Below, one piece after another: positions 44,946 to 57,200 of a stretch of 64,000 bases of DNA; within the stretch, counting starts at the first letter, position 1, and every line of letters begins with the position of its first letter. Source of the stretch: Branchiostoma floridae (Eukaryota; Chordata; Leptocardii; Amphioxiformes; Branchiostomatidae); assembly GCF_000003815.2 (NCBI RefSeq), contig NC_049991.1, positions 5,200,743-5,264,742 on the forward strand, read 5' to 3'. The notes under the pieces were generated by a model. The model ran no database searches. It saw only the letters and a program-made list of their open reading frames with translations, and was not told the origin of the DNA. A program made the position numbers and the translations under genes.

Positions 44946-47756
44946 CAAATGCAGTGTATGGCCAAGGAGGTATCAAAACCTCGAGCTCCTTGGTATGGCG
45001 TAACACTAAGTACTTTTGCAGTATTGACTAGATAGCTGGCGATGAATTTGAAGAAAAAAGTTATAAAAAAAAGTAACTGACTGATATGATACTATTGGAA
45101 GGAAATCTGTGTGTGTGCATGAGCGCGAGTACGTATGTACATTTTGTGTACATGTGATGGACGGCCACTCTCACGAGTATGGCAAGTCTGTGTGTACATG
45201 TATGTGTGTGCACGCGCGTGTAATATGTTAACGTTATGTGTGCAGGTGCGTGTCATGATGTGTGTGTGTGCGTGTGTGCGTGCGTCCGTGTTGTACTAGT
45301 ACATGTACCGGAAAATACCATTGCTGTTTCAAATAATTTGTCGCATCACGAGCGTTTAATCCATTTCAGACCCCCACGGGAAAAATACACGCGTAGTTTT
45401 CTGACAGCTACACCGAACACTGATTGCTTTGCTGGATCTTCCTTTCCCAGCTGAACAAAGCTTAAACGCATGAACACAACCGAACATACCGGCGACAAGA
45501 AAATAGCCCAAGAGAAGACGCCATGTTATACATTAATGACTTCTTTTCTTGCTGTGCTAAATCGTGTTTATAATGCTGCAATTCGTTCCTCATAAAATGG
45601 GACTTTCGTCAATTAAGCCAAGACGACTTAGTCTGGAGCGAAACGTTAACGTTCTAAGATTTGGGTCATGCTTATGACAACCGCTTCGCTTCTTATACAC
45701 AACGGGCCAAAGGATCGTCTGATTACGTATTGATTGCTTTCAGGGACGGCTCAGAAACGACTTCGGGGTATGGAGTAGAAACCGTCTAGGACCCCTTTCT
45801 TGTGTATAAATGGATTACTACCAAAGAATGCACGTTTAATGTAGTTATACATTACGTTTAGAAAAGGGGCTTTCTTTTTTTTCGTTATTTCATTACCTCT
45901 GCATTTCGTCCGTTGATTACGATTGGATCTCCCCTATTATGGCATAAGCAGTGACCTTATTACGCATAGGAACTGATCTAATTGCAATTCTTAACGGTAT
46001 ACGATCGGAAGACAAGATAGCCTTGGGCGTGGGTTTAGTCCGTTTCTATGCTGTATATGGCGCTAGAAAGATTGTACAATGTCTATGTCAAAATGTCTAT
46101 CTTAGTAACTACAGTGTACAAATACGATCATTTAAAACTACAACTTCCTATATACATAAAAATGTTAAGAAAGCGTTTTTCGTCCAGAAAACCGTTATGG
46201 TCGCTTGGGATTCAAAAGGATGATTGAAAGAATCCGATTGGTCAATATTTGATGAACAACACAGTGAAAGACACACTAAGCTAGACACGACCTAAATCAA
46301 ATTGACCTTTGCACCAAAAAAGGTTTATTAAAATAATTTGATCACAAAACATTACACACCGTTATTAAAGGTCCCTGTGTCTTTTTAAACAAGCCCAAAT
46401 CAGTTTATCAGTTCAAACTATATGGAATGTGTCTCAAAGACTGACTGTGTGATTTTGCAAGTCACAAAAGATAACCTAAACAAATGACATTGTTTCCCCC
46501 TGTATCTACCATTTGCATTGAGGTCCCTGCTTGTGAATGAAACTCCACCCCTTCAACATTTAAAGTATTTCTGTCAATCTATCCATTGACTACAGAGGAT
46601 AGGAGATGGGGGGCAAGGAAAATACATTTCACAATACCCGTCCATAACAAAATAATATACAGGTAGCCATAATAACACTGTAACAGTTCTCTGTGATATG
46701 ACGAAATTTTCATCCTGACCAATAGTGGTACAGCAGCCTGAACCAATCATATGCTCTGTAACATCTAACCTCCCATTGGCTGTTTGCAATCACATGACCA
46801 TGACTTAAGTATTTCTTGCACATGACGTCACAGCCACCATATTGGATGGTTAAACCTGGAAGTCATCAGGTAAACTTGAATTTGTCATTAGAATTCCTCA
46901 GCAATCATTATGCCATACATATGCAAATTTATGTAAATGAATCTCTTCGGTTTAAACAATCAATATGCCTACTGTGACATCAGGAGCAAACTTCCTATAG
47001 GTTATCTCCTCTTATTCAAAACAAACACATTATGTACACATTTGACTCCACTCAAAGTCTTTCAATTGGTCCTTTCGACAGATAAAGTAATTCAAGTAGT
47101 CTACAATCTTTACATGCACTCGAAGGCACTGTTTGACAGTAAGATACTGCAGATTTCTTTCTTTTTTTTTACCTTTTTGCTAGCTACACACCACACGCTT
47201 TTATCAAAGTCGAGCATACATAAATACATAATCAAATCAAAATTAACAGAAATCGGCAACAATTAAGACAAATCATAGAGCAAAATAATTTAAGGCATCA
47301 TCAAAGCAATTGCACTACGTTGGATCTGTGGGTCTAATCTACTTATAACACTGCATTCTTTTCCAGTCTTTTTTACAAAGTTACAGAAGAGTCAAGTATT
47401 TTACTTTTCTGTTTGTTGCAAAAAGATGGGAAGGAGTCTTAAAAAGGAAAAGTCAAACTAATATTCACTTTCACTAATTAATGTCCCAAACACATAACAG
47501 AAGAACAGAGATACACTCAAAATGAAATTACCAAGTAACAAAAATACCCTGAATAAAAAATATACACCAAAGAGACAGTAGGAAACATTTACAAACGAAG
47601 AGTAGAAATCTCCATCATTTTGAACCTAAAACAGCACCTTTTTTTCTCTCTATCTGTACTTTGTGTGGAAAATTGAGCTGCCTTGAGTTCTGACTTATTG
47701 TTATGTTAGAAAACCTGGAAAAGTCGGCACATAGTCGCCCTATCTCTCTCGTTTAG
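44946..47756. other. Intergenic DNA and probable AEBP2 3' flank
   Basis: No coding exon recognised. It contains GT-rich sequence near 45105-45300. The part next to 47757 is the probable 3' UTR of the minus-strand AEBP2-like gene. Confidence 0.4.
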
Positions 47757-49724
47757 TTATTTCCTGAAATTTGCATAAGAGATGTTTCTGTATAGAGAGG
47801 AGTCCAGGCTGATAAGGGCCTCTGCTGGTAGTGATGTGAGCGGTACCAGTTTGGCTTGGTTGGCGGGGAGTTCCGTTTCGTCGACCCAGACATCGGGTAA
47901 GACGTTCTCGGGGACCCACCGCAGTAGAAGTTTCACCTGTCCGCTGGGCTCCACCCTCCTCCCTAGCACCTGACTACGGAAGACGACATTCTGACCGCGC
48001 CCCACCGTATCCACGTACGTCATCATATTGAACGTGACGAGCTTCTGGCGAATCATGTCCATGATCCGCGTATCGAAAAAGTCCTCGGTTCTCACAATGG
48101 AGCCTCGGCGACGGAACCGCGTCTTCTTCCGTTTCGTGCTCTTGCTCGGACTCTCGTCCTTTTTGTTTGGTGTTGATTTCGGGGTGTTGGGCTCCACAAA
48201 GTGAGTAGGCACGTGGCGGGCTAGTCCTCCCTGAGAGGCGAAGGCCGCGCGGCATCCCTCTATCATGCACTTGAACGGCCTGTCTCCGCTGTGCTGTAAC
48301 ACATGTCTACTTAACCAGCTCCTGCTGCGCGCGGGCATGTTATAAACACGGCAACCCTGCCACAAACACACCACCTTCTCGCCCTCCTCGCGTACATGCA
48401 CGTTGGACAAATGGTCCGCTAAATCGCTACTACTAGCTACGCTTTGGTCGCACTGTTCCCACTTACACGCGTACGAGTTCTGGCTCGCGCTCGAGTTCTG
48501 GTCGTTAGCCGACGAAGAGTGGCTCGACTGGGTTTCGTCGTCCATCGTCATCCGGCTGTCTTCGGAATCTTGTTGACTGTTGGTTTCCTGCTGGCTCTGT
48601 GACTCTGGTTTCTGACCAGACTGTACACTTATGGTTTCTGCTTCTTCCTTGACACTTTCTCCTCCTATTTCAGACTGCGATGGTGTTGAAGTACCATTTG
48701 TGGACACATTTTCACTTGAATCTACAACTGTTTTTGTTGCTTCCTCTCCTTGAAGTGTGCCGTTTTCCATTGTCCCCTTTATAGCAGTTTCTTTGCTTGT
48801 TGTTTTGGAATCCTGTTGGACAACTTCCATACATTCTTCTTCCACCCTGTGGTTAACTGTTGACGCTGTCTCGAGTTCCGCATTTTCTTTTCCTTCCTTC
48901 TTATTTTCAACGTCATCATCAGTTACTATCTCGTGTTTAACACAGTTGAGTTGCAACGTTTGGTTTGCGTTTTTATCAGGTCCCGAGCTTCTACGGTCTT
49001 CGCACGACGAGGGTTGGACAGCATTCTCGCAACTTATTCTGTCGGAAGAGTCTATATTTTTACCTGAGATACCGTTGTGTTGTTTGGAGGTAGTAGTAGT
49101 AGTAGTAGATTTGCGTTGGTCAACTGTGGTGGTGGTCACTCTCCCTTTGGTTGGACACTCCAGCTTCTGTAGGCTGACCACTGCTCGTAGATTGGTGCCC
49201 GGGTGGTGGTGGTGGAGGTGGTCAGTGTCCGCAGTAGCCCTTGATGTTGTGGACAGTTTTTCCCGTAACCTTGTGGCTATCCTGTTGAAGGCTTGTTCGC
49301 CGGGGCTCGGGGCACTTCCGTGGTGGTGGTTCGACCCAAGACTCCGGCTCCTCTTGTTGCGGGTCCCGTACGGCGACGCATCGGTCTCAGAAAACCGTCG
49401 GCCGTGCTTTGCTGAAAGAGGAGGGATCGTAGCAGCAGTGTTTTCCTTCAGCCTAGCGCTAACCCGGACCGGGGAGGTCGGTAGCGGTGGTTGGGTGGGT
49501 TTCTTTGTTCTCTGTCCACCCACCCTCCCCACAACCATACCGCATTCCTCCTTTTTTTCCGGTCGAATATCCCTCGAACGCAAAGTCCTTATTTCCCCAC
49601 TAGGCACCTTAGATGTAGCCACGCTTCTCTCGCGAGCCGAAAGTCGCTCTGAATGCCTCAAACACTGGGAATTGTCCAAGTGTTTAGATCGCAAGGAATG
49701 TTCTTTTGGCCTGGAGTCCGCCAT
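47757..49724 (-). CDS. AEBP2: AEBP2-like zinc-finger PRC2 cofactor, single ORF
   Basis: One uninterrupted frame of 655 codons. I chose the ATG at 49724 (CACAATGGCGG context; upstream in-frame codons lack ATG). Residues 1-415 are low-complexity, Ser/Thr/Glu/Gln-rich. Three C2H2 fingers span about 420-507: CKWEQC...HLSNVH, CLWQGC...RHVLQH and CMIEGC...RHVPTH with the diagnostic FASQGGLARHVPTH. Then comes a Lys/Arg-rich stretch (KSTKRKKTRFRRRGS) and the conserved C-terminus (DFFDTRIMDMIR, LLLRWVPENVLPDVWVDE). Known AEBP2/jing proteins are nuclear PRC2 accessory subunits that assist EZH2-mediated H3K27 methylation. Vertebrate AEBP2 is multi-exonic, so the lack of introns is notable (retrogene or intron loss). 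Confidence 0.92.
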   Translation of the reverse strand: MADSRPKEHSLRSKHLDNSQCLRHSERLSARERSVATSKVPSGEIRTLRSRDIRPEKKEECGMVVGRVGGQRTKKPTQPPLPTSPVRVSARLKENTAATIPPLSAKHGRRFSETDASPYGTRNKRSRSLGSNHHHGSAPSPGEQAFNRIATRLREKLSTTSRATADTDHLHHHHPGTNLRAVVSLQKLECPTKGRVTTTTVDQRKSTTTTTTSKQHNGISGKNIDSSDRISCENAVQPSSCEDRRSSGPDKNANQTLQLNCVKHEIVTDDDVENKKEGKENAELETASTVNHRVEEECMEVVQQDSKTTSKETAIKGTMENGTLQGEEATKTVVDSSENVSTNGTSTPSQSEIGGESVKEEAETISVQSGQKPESQSQQETNSQQDSEDSRMTMDDETQSSHSSSANDQNSSASQNSYACKWEQCDQSVASSSDLADHLSNVHVREEGEKVVCLWQGCRVYNMPARSRSWLSRHVLQHSGDRPFKCMIEGCRAAFASQGGLARHVPTHFVEPNTPKSTPNKKDESPSKSTKRKKTRFRRRGSIVRTEDFFDTRIMDMIRQKLVTFNMMTYVDTVGRGQNVVFRSQVLGRRVEPSGQVKLLLRWVPENVLPDVWVDETELPANQAKLVPLTSLPAEALISLDSSLYRNISYANFRK

Positions 49725-51232
49725 TGTGACTGAGTGAGTGAGTGATGAGGGGACAAAGGTCAAAACTAGCCTACTCGACTTCTGGTTGGTTTACACAAGG
49801 ATGGGCATGATCATGTTTCTACAGGGGGTGTCGGCATAGATTTAAAAGACAATGCACAGGTGAGGTCTTTTCAAAGTGACCATGGGCATCCCAAGGTCAA
49901 TTCGTAGTGTGTTTTTTTCATGAAAGGAAACTTTTGACAGCGTTTCACACTACGATGGACAAAATATTTTGAAAGGTTGTCAACATTTACAAGGGAATGC
50001 CACTGCACATGTGCAGATGGGTTTAAATGTTGCAATGGGCATTTGTTTGACAATTTGGTGTTTCTAGAACTTTTGAAAGTAAAATTTTGATATCAGCTTT
50101 TTATTTCCATATAAAAGCAAAAATAAAGCCTGTAAGTGGTAGGACATGTTGGAACACTGGTGATGTAAATGGGTAATTAATTCAATGAGAGGAGTTGTGG
50201 GCATTTTAATATTTTGTTTAGAATTTTTGCAAACATTTAATGATATGCTAAAGATATGCTCAGAAACACTTGAAAGTATGCTGTGCACATTGTATGTCCA
50301 ATCTTTAAAATGTTTTATTTTCTTACAACTTAGTTCTTTTTAAGGAACCTTCAATCAACTTGAATATCAATATATCGTATCAAACCATTTCCTCAGCTGT
50401 CTTGTTATAGATAATTAAGACAGATTTTAAGGTACAATATCAGTCATGATATTTCACAAAACAGAAAAGTTCTTCCTTAATCAACCAACCATTCTACCTT
50501 AATGCATTTCCCCACCTTATGTTTCCTTTTAAATATTTCAATGATGCCTCTCTATTAGTATGTGTTAACTTTCTTACAGTATTTAAATCTTCTATCATGC
50601 AAACAATATCATAAAGATAAATATGATTAGATCTCATATTCAATAAAATTTACACCTAAAAAAAGCTGACTGCAAGTCAGTAGCCACAAATATATCCTTG
50701 TATAATATTCTTGAATATACAGTCAATTTCATGTACATTCAGCATGTCACTATGTTTCTTCTCATAATCATTTCAACAAAATGCTCATGAAAAATTTTAT
50801 TTCATAAGGCAATATCACATGTTGTTCCGGTTATATAAATACATGGCCTTTGTACTTCTAGTATCCCTCCTTCCAAAAAAGAAAACTAGAAATTACATCA
50901 ACATTGCACAAATCAATAAGCTTATATGGAACTTAAATGTCCATTGCATTTCTTTCATGGATAGGCACAAAGCAGATTAAAGGGTAACATTATAGCCACA
51001 ATAAAAAAACTCCATGAAAAACAACATTGGAATCTTTAAGAGCCACAGTGACTAACATCTATACTTCATCTCATTACATGTAAGTAATTCCAGTTGATAA
51101 CTGTCTGCATCTTTAACAAACTTTGTCTTATGATGATTTTAATGTGACTCCTAACATTGGTTTGCCTCTATGATACAAAACACATGGACATGTGTTTCAA
51201 GATGTGTATTCTTTCTTAATCCAGGTTCTTGC
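49725..51232. other. AEBP2 5' flank and GNPTG 3' flank
   Basis: AT-rich, non-coding. The minus strand has AATAAA at 50796-50801, about 430 bp beyond the GNPTG stop, a possible poly(A) signal. The sequence just upstream of 49724 would hold the AEBP2 5' UTR and promoter; no strong motif stood out. Confidence 0.4.
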
Positions 51233-54200
51233 TCACAAGTAGTCGTCCATTAAGTCGTAGTCGACCATAGCGTGGTCTTCCAGAACCACTTCATCTGCTT
51301 CTTGGAATCTGTCCTCTGAAAAAAGAAATTGCACAGTAAGATAATTGTAGACGTATGTACTGTAAATGCAGGGGCAATTTGCTGTGGCTTCATGTTTGTG
51401 GTTTTTGCGGTGGCCGCTTTGCCACAAACTCAAAACCACAGTGAACATTTTTCAATTACAGTTTGTGACTAAACTACATGGTGCCAGTAGTGAACTCAAA
51501 ACCACTGCAAACACTCTATTTTCTCACAATCATAAATGCATTTACAGTATAACAAAAGGGGTTTGTAGTGCCATTGTAAGGCCATGTTGATTTGAAAACA
51601 TTATATACAATCAATTTTTGTCCATTTTTAAGAAAAATAAGGGTTTGACAATACTGTAGATCATATAAAGCAGCTGCAAAATGAGCAAATATATGTCCTA
51701 TCATCAAATTGAAAAAAGAAATTCGGAAATCAAGGAAGGAGATGTGAAAGAACAAGAATGAAGGATCTTTTGCTTAGCACACCATACTACAGATCTGCAT
51801 ATTCAGTCATTTGTTCAACCTTCTTGACCACTTCAATTTCATAACAAAGGCAACTTTTTTCAATTCACACCCCCACATCAGTTTTAGGGTTCCCAGAGGA
51901 TCTCATCCATATAATCTAATCAACATAGATTTCACAGAAAAGGAAAGTCTTGAGAATATAACATACACTACCTTGTGTTTTGATTTGTTCTTTCAGGGTT
52001 TCTACTTCTTCCCGGAGCTTCTTGTATTCTGCATTGCACTGTTGAAGGGAGTTGAAGTCTCCGTCCTTGGTTTTGTCCTGACTGACCACAGCGGCCTTCA
52101 GTTCTTCCTGCTTCTCCTGGGATAGCTGGTAACCTGCAGCCTCAAATATTCTTCTTAGTCTTTTATTGTAGCCCTGAGAAGGTGAAAGTATAAGAGAAAA
52201 AATCATGAAAATCCATTATTCCTATCTTAACTTGAGTTATCCTCTTCAAAATTTAAAAAAAATGCCCCTGCAATTCCAAACCTAGGTGCTAGGGAGCCAA
52301 AACTTATGTCGCTACTTCCCGAGTGCAAGAGCTATCTAACATCCCAAAATGATGACCATAGCTTGTTCTCAATGTGATATATCAACACCGGAACTTATGC
52401 TGCAGTACCAAGAGAAGTTGCTAGGGGGGCATGCAAAATGTAATCATTTCCAATGTTTGACACACCCCACCAACACACTAAGTATGAAAACAATCTGTCC
52501 AGCTGTTCTTGAGTTACCTTGTTGATAGACACACACGAAAAAGCAAACGCTAGTGAAAATGTAACCAGTCTGAAATGAATTTTCTTCTAAAAAGAACTAA
52601 ATGAAACAAAAGAAACCCACCTTCTGAGTGATTTGTTCTTCGTACAGTTCCTGTTCTACCTGGTCCCACTGGGACTGGAGGTCTTCACTCAAGGTTGGAT
52701 ACACTGGGGAGGTGAGAACAATTCATCACTCAAATTTGCTGGTGTACATAGCATACAACATAGTGTATTCCATATCACCCAATGTATTAACACAACCACG
52801 GGTAAGATCAAACAAAAGCTGAAGTACCTTACCTGAATGACTGATTTGGCATAGTACCATAACTTGCGGTCTTTATTGATGGCATCTGTCTAAACTTCAT
52901 ACAATATCTTAATAAGAGAACCCATTGGGCAGCAAAAATCATAGATAGTGCTGATATCAATGCCCATGCAATGTTTTTTTAATCTTTTTCTGGTGCTTGA
53001 CTTTCATCTTTTGGTAACAATACCACAATCATAGTAACAAAAAAGTCCATATGTATGTACAATACTTGAAGTACCTATCTATTCTGGTACAGTACTAGAG
53101 AGGATGCGCCTATTGTCCTTGATGGCAATGAATTCCACACACTTACAGTTCTGGAAAAGAGCGAAAAAGGATACATTGTGTAATGTGAATATGTAAATCT
53201 TTACATACCTAGCATGACATGAGGATGGCAGACCAGAGGTGTTTTAAACTCTAACATGTAGTTACAGGTGGTGGGCTCCGTCACGTTCATCACCTGGTTC
53301 TTGTTCCCACACCTAAAATAAACCTGGCACAAACAAAATACAAGTACTTTGTTAGCCTCCTTTGTTTGCAGACTTCAAAAGCGAAGACATTTATTTTGGG
53401 GGGGAGCACTGATTCATGACTTTTAGACTAAGGTTGTCTATCATGGGAAAGGGAGTTTTACTGCCCATATTGAAAAATGTGAATCAGCACTCCCCCAAAG
53501 CTGCAAGTCTGCAAAGGAGGTTAATACATTGTAGTGAGAGTAACTCAATGTCAAACACTTCATTTTAAGGAACTAAGGTTCAAAAATCAAACATCTTTAA
53601 GGTCTTCATCAGAGAGGGAAGAGGGGATAAATTTTTTTTTTCATCAGTGTCTTCCAAATTAAATATGTTTAACTTATAATTAGTATATGTTTCAAACAAT
53701 TGGATATGATGTGCTATACATGATGTAGAGGTTTTATTCTCACATTTCTTTGTACAATTACAGATTGCAATTACAAACGTCGCAAAATCTAAATTAAAAA
53801 GACTTAACATCAATCAGCCTTACAAGGGCTTTTCTTAAAGAGAGGAACAAGGACACTGGACACCATGGACCACTTACCCTAGGGAACAGATGCTCTGGCA
53901 AGCATAAAATTCTGATTAACCAGAGATGCCACTACATCACATGTGGGCATGTACAGCCTTCAACTTGTCTGATAGTCATAGTAAGAAACATTTGTAAGAA
54001 AAATTGTCTAAAACTCCACACCGGGTGCCCTGGAAGTGGAATCGCCACATCAACCTCATCACCCCCAATTGGTTCCTCCACACGTGCACCATTGCAGTGG
54101 TCCCCCTTGCAGTTTTTTGTTGCCCCCCCCCTCCCCTTGAAGAGAAAGAGGTGGGATAGATTTGCATTTATATATGCTAACCTTGACTTGTCTCCTCTTG

Positions 54201-57200
54201 CTCCCACAGTCGTCCCCTTCTGGCATGACCATGGAACTGAATGTGTTGTTCTCTATCTCCCACTCCTGCCATACACTGGAACAAAACAGAAGATTACTTA
54301 ACAGGTCTTTTCAAGGACCATGAAACCTGTTCACACTCACTCAGTATCCATTGTCGACAAGAAATTGTGACTCTACCTGCGTGAATTATTTTGGGAATAT
54401 CCTAATGCAATTGTATGGATTACTGGAGAACATGAAATTCATGTCTTTGTCTATTATCTTTGGTATGTTTTTTTTTTTTTTCTAAATCATGTTCGTAGGG
54501 CCTGATGTTACCATCATGAAGATGAAGAGCGGTCCATAGCGATAACTGTAGCAGCATCTCTTCTCCCTAAGTCAGAAACATCAAGCTTAGGCAAGCTTGG
54601 CTTCACTGACTCAATAGGCGAAGCAGGGGTTACGAGGCTGCTAGGGAAATTCCCTACCCCATTTTGGCCGGAATGGTTTGATCCGCCACATCGCACCATC
54701 GCACATGTGGCGGGTTCTTTTACGTGCCCGGGGTGTGGCTCTCCCCAGACACGGGACCTCCATTTAACGTCATATCCGAGGGACGACTCATTTTCACTTG
54801 AGTAAAGTGAGGAAAGTCGTGTAAAGTGTCTTTCCCAAGGGCACAAGACCGGTAGCACGGCAGGCGGATTCGATCCCGCAACCTCTCGGTCACGAGGCGA
54901 ACAATATACCACTGCGCTACACGGTCCCACTTTTGATTCAAAACTCTTACATAGGGCAAGTTAAAGGATATCTATGCCCACTGCGAGAGTACAGAAAATG
55001 CCAAAAGTGCATAACATAATGACAATTCTTCTTTCTTATAAGAATACATTTACAATGTGATAACAACTTTCCCAGCTAAATGCTGTATACCACTTCTAGT
55101 GCTGCACATTTTCCCTATAATTAGTATAAAATAGCTAGTTCCTTTTTATATCACTGAAAGAGTTTGTTGCAATTTTAAACAAACTATAATTTCTACTTAC
55201 CCCAGTATACCACTATATGGGTTCCATCTTAGGCTCTGTTCATACTGTGTGACATTGTGGAATGGGCAGAACTTATACTTGTAACTGTGGATAAACCAAA
55301 CACGAAAAATTCTGTTTAAGAATCATACACAAACATATTGTGTTTAAGAATCATACAGAAATACATTGTGTATAAGAACCATGGTTTACACAAACACAAT
55401 GTGTTTGATCAAAAATTCAAAGCTATTCTAGACACCCTGGTAATATGATATCGGGTAAACAGTAGCCTAAACATGCAACCAATACAAATTTCTTCAGAAA
55501 ATATTTAATTTTGTTGACTCATCACTTTTGAGTACATGTATAAATAAATGAATTAGGAAATAAGTTATGCAAACAAAAGGAAAACATGTACATATATGTA
55601 GGAATACTAGTACTTACTTGCCAAGCACTTTGGAATAACATCTGCCTGCTAGCTGCTGTAATGGAACAGGGCCTGAGAAATAACACAAACACATAGTTCT
55701 AAAAACTGTAGTTAAAAGGACTGCAACAGAAGAATTTCCTTTCTTCTCCATTGCTAAAATAGCAATCACACGAATAATTCTCTTATTCTAAACTGCAGAT
55801 TATAACAAAAAAGGAAATCCTAGTACAAAGATTATGTTTTTCTGAGATAGAATAAATGGAAATAGAAAGTGGCTGATCATAAGTAAAGGATTCTAAAAAA
55901 GTTGAAATCAGTACACAAACTTTGACAAAGATAATATTTTGGAAAGATTGAATGATTGGTAAGGTAAAAACCTCACCTGACACATTTGAAGCTTTAACCC
56001 GTGGAGTAAGCGTTCTCACTCCAGAATTAGCCTGATTACCTCCATATCTGAAAATATAACAAACAAAAATATGGTTATCCTTTGCTTGAAACTGTTGACA
56101 ATATGTACATACTTGTGTATCTCACCGTTAAACCACCATACAGTACTAGTATGAGAGTGTAACAGTTTTTTGCCCTGTCTGTGCATATATTTGTGTGCGT
56201 GCGCTCATGTGTGTGCGTGCATGTGTGTGTGCATCTGTGTGTGTGTGCGCAAGTGCATGTGTGTGCATGTATGTCCCCGTGTGCGTGTGTGTCACTGTGT
56301 GGCTGAATGTGTGTAATAATAAATGAGTGTGTGACACAGTGTGTGTGTGTCTGTATCTGTTTGTGTGTGTATGTGTGTCTGTGTGTGTAACGTTATCTGG
56401 GAGCGGGCTGAAGTCTGCCATCTCTAAAATTACTCATAAACTAGTCAAAATTGTCTCAATAGGAGATGCAAGGAATATTTCAGAAAATCATTATGCACAT
56501 TTCCACTACCATTATGCGTGATACTCCTACTCTTAGGCCAGGGTTCAATTACTATTACATGTAAGTCTATTTTAAGATTCTTCGCTTTTACCATGAAACT
56601 CTTAGGACGTGCGTTTCGTCCACTATGTAATTTGGTTTGAAATTTCAGTTTGCTCATAGCCTGTTTGGCTATTGGCACACTGAGTGTGTCAATAGCCACA
56701 GCGTTTCAGTTTTGTTTTAAAGTGTAACGTTAACGGCACTGAACTTTAATCCAATGCAACTTTAATCCAACACTTTTCAGAACCCATCTGTCAGTCAAAA
56801 ACTAGCCCCGGTATGCAAATTCTTTTGAGTGCTTTACAAAACCAGTAAGGTATACGACTTAAAATCTTGTAAGTTTCAGCTCACAAAGATCGCATGTTGC
56901 AGCGGCAAGTCAATCAATCTTCTGGTATGTTTTCATGCTGTTAATCAAGCCGTGGGAGGAGGGCAGCAATTGTAATTTCAAGCAATCCTACTCTCCTTCC
57001 TCACATTACACATTAATCATCACAGTAAATATAGCAAAATATTAGTAATCTGTCCATCCAACACAACCAACATGCCTTAAAGTGTCCCTCTTTAAAGTAC
57101 AGCGCCAGGCTTTGTTACACAAATTCAGTAGAAATCCGAACATGCGCCATGTTGAATCATATTTCAGCACGCCCCTTCACCCCTATTTTTGAAAGTGATC

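Noticed and set aside
48757-49737. 326-codon plus-strand frame
   Set aside because: Antisense shadow of the AEBP2-like ORF; its composition (S/V/L-rich) mirrors the Ser/Glu-rich region.
54514-54959. 138-codon minus-strand frame as a gene
   Set aside because: It coincides with a tRNA-headed SINE (A-box, B-box, SINE body), so it is fortuitous.
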